From Vitrella brassicaformis (lineage: Eukaryota; Sar; Vitrellaceae): a stretch of DNA of 64,000 nucleotides. Below are positions 61,465 to 64,000 of the stretch, piece after piece. The notes below the pieces were generated by a model, which saw only the letters and a list, made by a program, of their open reading frames with translations, was not told where the DNA came from and ran no database searches. The stretch spans positions 35,432 to 99,431 of the forward strand of contig CDMY01000348.1 in assembly GCA_001179505.1 (NCBI GenBank). The letters are read 5' to 3'. Numbering within the stretch: position 1 is the first letter of the stretch; every line of letters starts with the position of its first letter. A program made the position numbers and the translations under genes.

Positions 61465-62033
61465 ATGGGAGATCTCGCACAAGTCAACATGGTACGTTGT
61501 CGCGTTGTCGATGCTCCGCGGCGCCAAGGCTGTACGGATGTGCGCATGTGTTCGTGTGTTGTGGGTGCAGAGCTTCCAGATCGTGCCCATCTTCGAAGAT
61601 GAGGCCAAACAGGTGAGAAAGAGAAGCCGCCGGCCGCTTATGCGCTCGACGCACACATGCATGTCTCTGTGCTGTGTGTGTGAGTTGTTTAGTACAAGAT
61701 GATAGACGAGGTCATCGACATGATCAAGTCCATGAGCGGAGTCAAGGCAGAAGTCGGACCGGTGAGACCAGACGCCATACGCACACACACTCACTCTCAC
61801 ACACACACACAACAGTGTGCACGCGTGTGTGGTTGCTCTGTGTGCTCTGTGTGTGTGTGTGTGTGTGTGTGTGTCAGATGGCTACGTGTGTGGAGGGCAG
61901 CATGGACCAGGTGCTTGAGATCGTCAAGAAGGCCCACACGATGCTGCTGGAGAAGGGCTGCAGCCGTGTGCTGTCGCACGTGTCCATCGATACCAAGAAG
62001 GGAGGCGTCTCTATGGCCAGCAAAATGAAATGA
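61465..62033 (+). CDS. MTH1187/YkoF-family thiamine-binding protein
   Basis: Four exons (61465-61491, 61571-61612, 61693-61761, 61878-62033) join in frame to 97 residues. The order matches the single-domain ferredoxin-like fold of the family: strand FQIVPIFED, helix YKMIDEVIDMIKSMSG, strand VKAEVGPMATCVEGSMDQV, helix LEIVKKAHTMLLEKGCSRV, strand SHVSIDTKKG. Family members of about 100 residues form tetramers and bind thiamine or related pyrimidines. They are widespread in bacteria, archaea and some fungi. No targeting peptide is visible, so it is likely cytosolic. The last intron holds a perfect (GT)n tract. Confidence 0.85.
61843..61874. repeat. (GT)n microsatellite abutting a 3' splice site
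   Basis: An almost pure GT tract that ends three bases before the CAG acceptor at 61875-61877 of the thiamine-binding-protein gene. Confidence 0.9.
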
Positions 62034-63569
62034 AGCGACACAAACAGACAGACACACCACACCCACCAGCCGACCACCACACACTGACTTGAGGGGAGGG
62101 GCGGGAGGGAGGTACCGTTTTCTCAGAGTGTCGTCACGACGGATGATTGTGTGTCTAGGACGTTGCGGGAGGTAGGTCTGTCTGTCGGGATGTCTGGATG
62201 TGTGTATGTCATAGGGTCTCTGTCTGTCTGTCAGTCAGCTCACCGACCCCTTTCCCCTTTTTCCGGCCGGCCGGCCAGTCAGTCAGCCAGCCAGCATCTC
62301 CACACCCTCTGTATGTGTGCACGTATCGTATTTATGTGGAAGAGGCAAAGGAAGGTGCTGCAGTTTTTGCGATAGATCCGTGAGCAGAGCAGCCAAGGGA
62401 AGGGAAGAAGGAGTGAGAACGATGGCCTGACATGACAAGCCCCCCACTGACTGACTCAGTCGTCCACCTCACCCTTTTTTCGCTCTGTATGCGTCGTGTG
62501 CACACCGACCGTATGTATGTATGTATGTATGTCAGCGTGTGGATGGGATCAGCGTCCGTGCTGCTTTTGTCGTGTGTCGTGTCGTGTCGTGGCGAGGTGT
62601 TTTCAGTGAGTGATGAGATGAGCGGAGCGCAGAGAGAGCCGCGCTTTAGTCGAGCGCGCCAAACACAGATGGAAACGGATATAGGTGTGTGTGTGTATGT
62701 CTGGTGCCTGCCGTGTTTTTCTCTGTACGCAAGCGCAAGAAATGGCAGGCAGTGATTGCGTGGGATGGGATGGCCCCCCGAGGCGTCCGTCGAGTGGTGC
62801 TGCTTTTGTACGTCTGTCCGTCCGAGAGAAAAAGATAATGAAGGAATGCAATGCATCAACCAACATATGAGTGAGTGAATGGTCCATCCATCCAACATAT
62901 GCTGGCTGGATTGGCAGGCAGGCAGGCAGGCAGATGGCATGGGATGGGCGGCGGATGACGCTGCAGGCGCAGTGTGGCCAAAGGGCACCCTCGGCCTCTC
63001 CAGGCCCGAAGCTGCCCTTTGGTGAGTGCGCCTCAAGTGTCATCCGCCGCCCTTTCACCAGCCCGCCGCAGTGAAGACCACGTTGGTCCCTTTTCTCACG
63101 ACTCACATACATTTGATGGATGTATTGGCGGATCTGTGGCAGGTAGGTACTGTGATCGAAGGGAGCGATGTGTGTGACCGCGACCATCAAGTGGTGCATT
63201 CATTGTCAAGGTAGGTCGTTCAAGTGAAGAAGTCACCAAGTCACTGTCCGTCCATGCATTGCAACACGAATATGCACACCAAGTCGACATCATGACCACC
63301 ATAGTCTAATTCATATGCACACACAAGACACATCCAAGGGAAGTGAGTGCAACGCATTGCCGTCTGCCTCTCTGAGCGTCACCGTGAGGCGGGGCTGCAA
63401 TGAACGCCTAGACATCGCAGCCCGACCTCGCGCTCACGATCACCAGGGACAAGGCAACACTGGCAACACAATCAGTCCACAGCACAACCCAAGAAGGACG
63501 TTCCATAATGCGGTTATCTACGCTACACACACACTCACTGACATGCCCATCAGCCCCTCCCTCAATCAG
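62034..63569. other. Longest intergenic region in the window
   Basis: 1.5 kb between the convergent stops of the thiamine-binding-protein and DPM1 genes. It holds CTGT and CAGT simple repeats (62160-62300), a GTAT run (62513-62532), a GTGTC run (62570-62590), a CAGG run (62914-62932) and the 107-nt foldback at 62946-63052. No protein gene was recognised on either strand. Confidence 0.6.
62946..63052. repeat. 107-nt near-complete foldback (imperfect palindrome)
   Basis: Perfect outer arms GGGCGGCGGATGAC (62946-62959) and GTCATCCGCCGCCC (63039-63052). Inside them AGGCGCA pairs with TGCGCCT, CCAAAGGGCA with TGCCCTTTGG, and TCGG-CCT with AGG-CCGA around a 4-nt loop (CTCC). Only small mismatches or internal loops interrupt the stem. 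It may be a structured RNA, a miRNA-like precursor, a foldback transposon remnant or a 3'-end element. Confidence 0.75.

Positions 63570-64000
<431 letters not shown>

Noticed and set aside
62034-63569. Possible tRNA or snRNA genes in the intergenic regions
   Set aside because: I looked for cloverleaf A/B-box patterns and conserved snRNA cores by eye and found none that were convincing; a covariance-model search would be decisive.

Overview
The window is nuclear DNA from a gene-dense, intron-rich eukaryote. Coding runs are broken by many short GT-AG introns of about 50-120 bp, often filled with CA/GT or GACA/TGTC simple repeats, and there are no bacterial-style operons. The mix of IQGAP-type, VPS13, FERRY3, trefoil-GH31, M13 peptidase and DPM1 genes suggests a free-living alveolate-grade protist. 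A chromerid alga such as Vitrella is my best guess from style alone and is not proven. A run of exactly 300 Ns (19922-20221) marks a scaffold gap.

Layout, left to right: LRR protein (-, 5' part only, 1-606); RCC1-repeat/IQGAP-like fusion (+, 826-8398); F-box-like protein (-, 8789-10725); small RIIa docking protein (+, 11018-11559); trefoil-containing GH31 glucosidase (-, 12072-16884); mitochondrial-type 2Fe-2S ferredoxin (+, 17263-17802); orphan secreted protein (-, 18211-19199); very long coiled-coil protein carrying an array of TQT (LC8-type) motifs (-, 19507-30658); M13/neprilysin peptidase (+, 30937-34463); membrane-anchored arylsulfotransferase-like protein (-, 35272-37697); orphan multipass membrane protein (+, 37841-39030); VPS13 lipid-transfer protein (-, 39441-56483); SMYD-like SET protein (+, 56575-58347); FERRY3/C12orf4 homologue (-, 58566-61278); MTH1187/YkoF-type thiamine-binding protein (+, 61465-62033); DPM1 (-, 3' part, 63570-64000).

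The genes alternate strand almost perfectly, giving seven head-to-head pairs with only 91-378 bp between start codons. Shared bidirectional promoters are therefore likely the main regulatory unit. Functionally the genes are unrelated housekeeping, endomembrane, secretory and cytoskeletal functions; I see no single pathway cluster. The most unusual items are the RCC1-IQGAP fusion, the LC8-motif array, the trefoil domain inserted inside a GH31 enzyme, and a 107-nt near-complete foldback in the last intergenic region.

Exon boundaries were read by eye from frame continuity and GT/AG sites. Gene spans below include introns.
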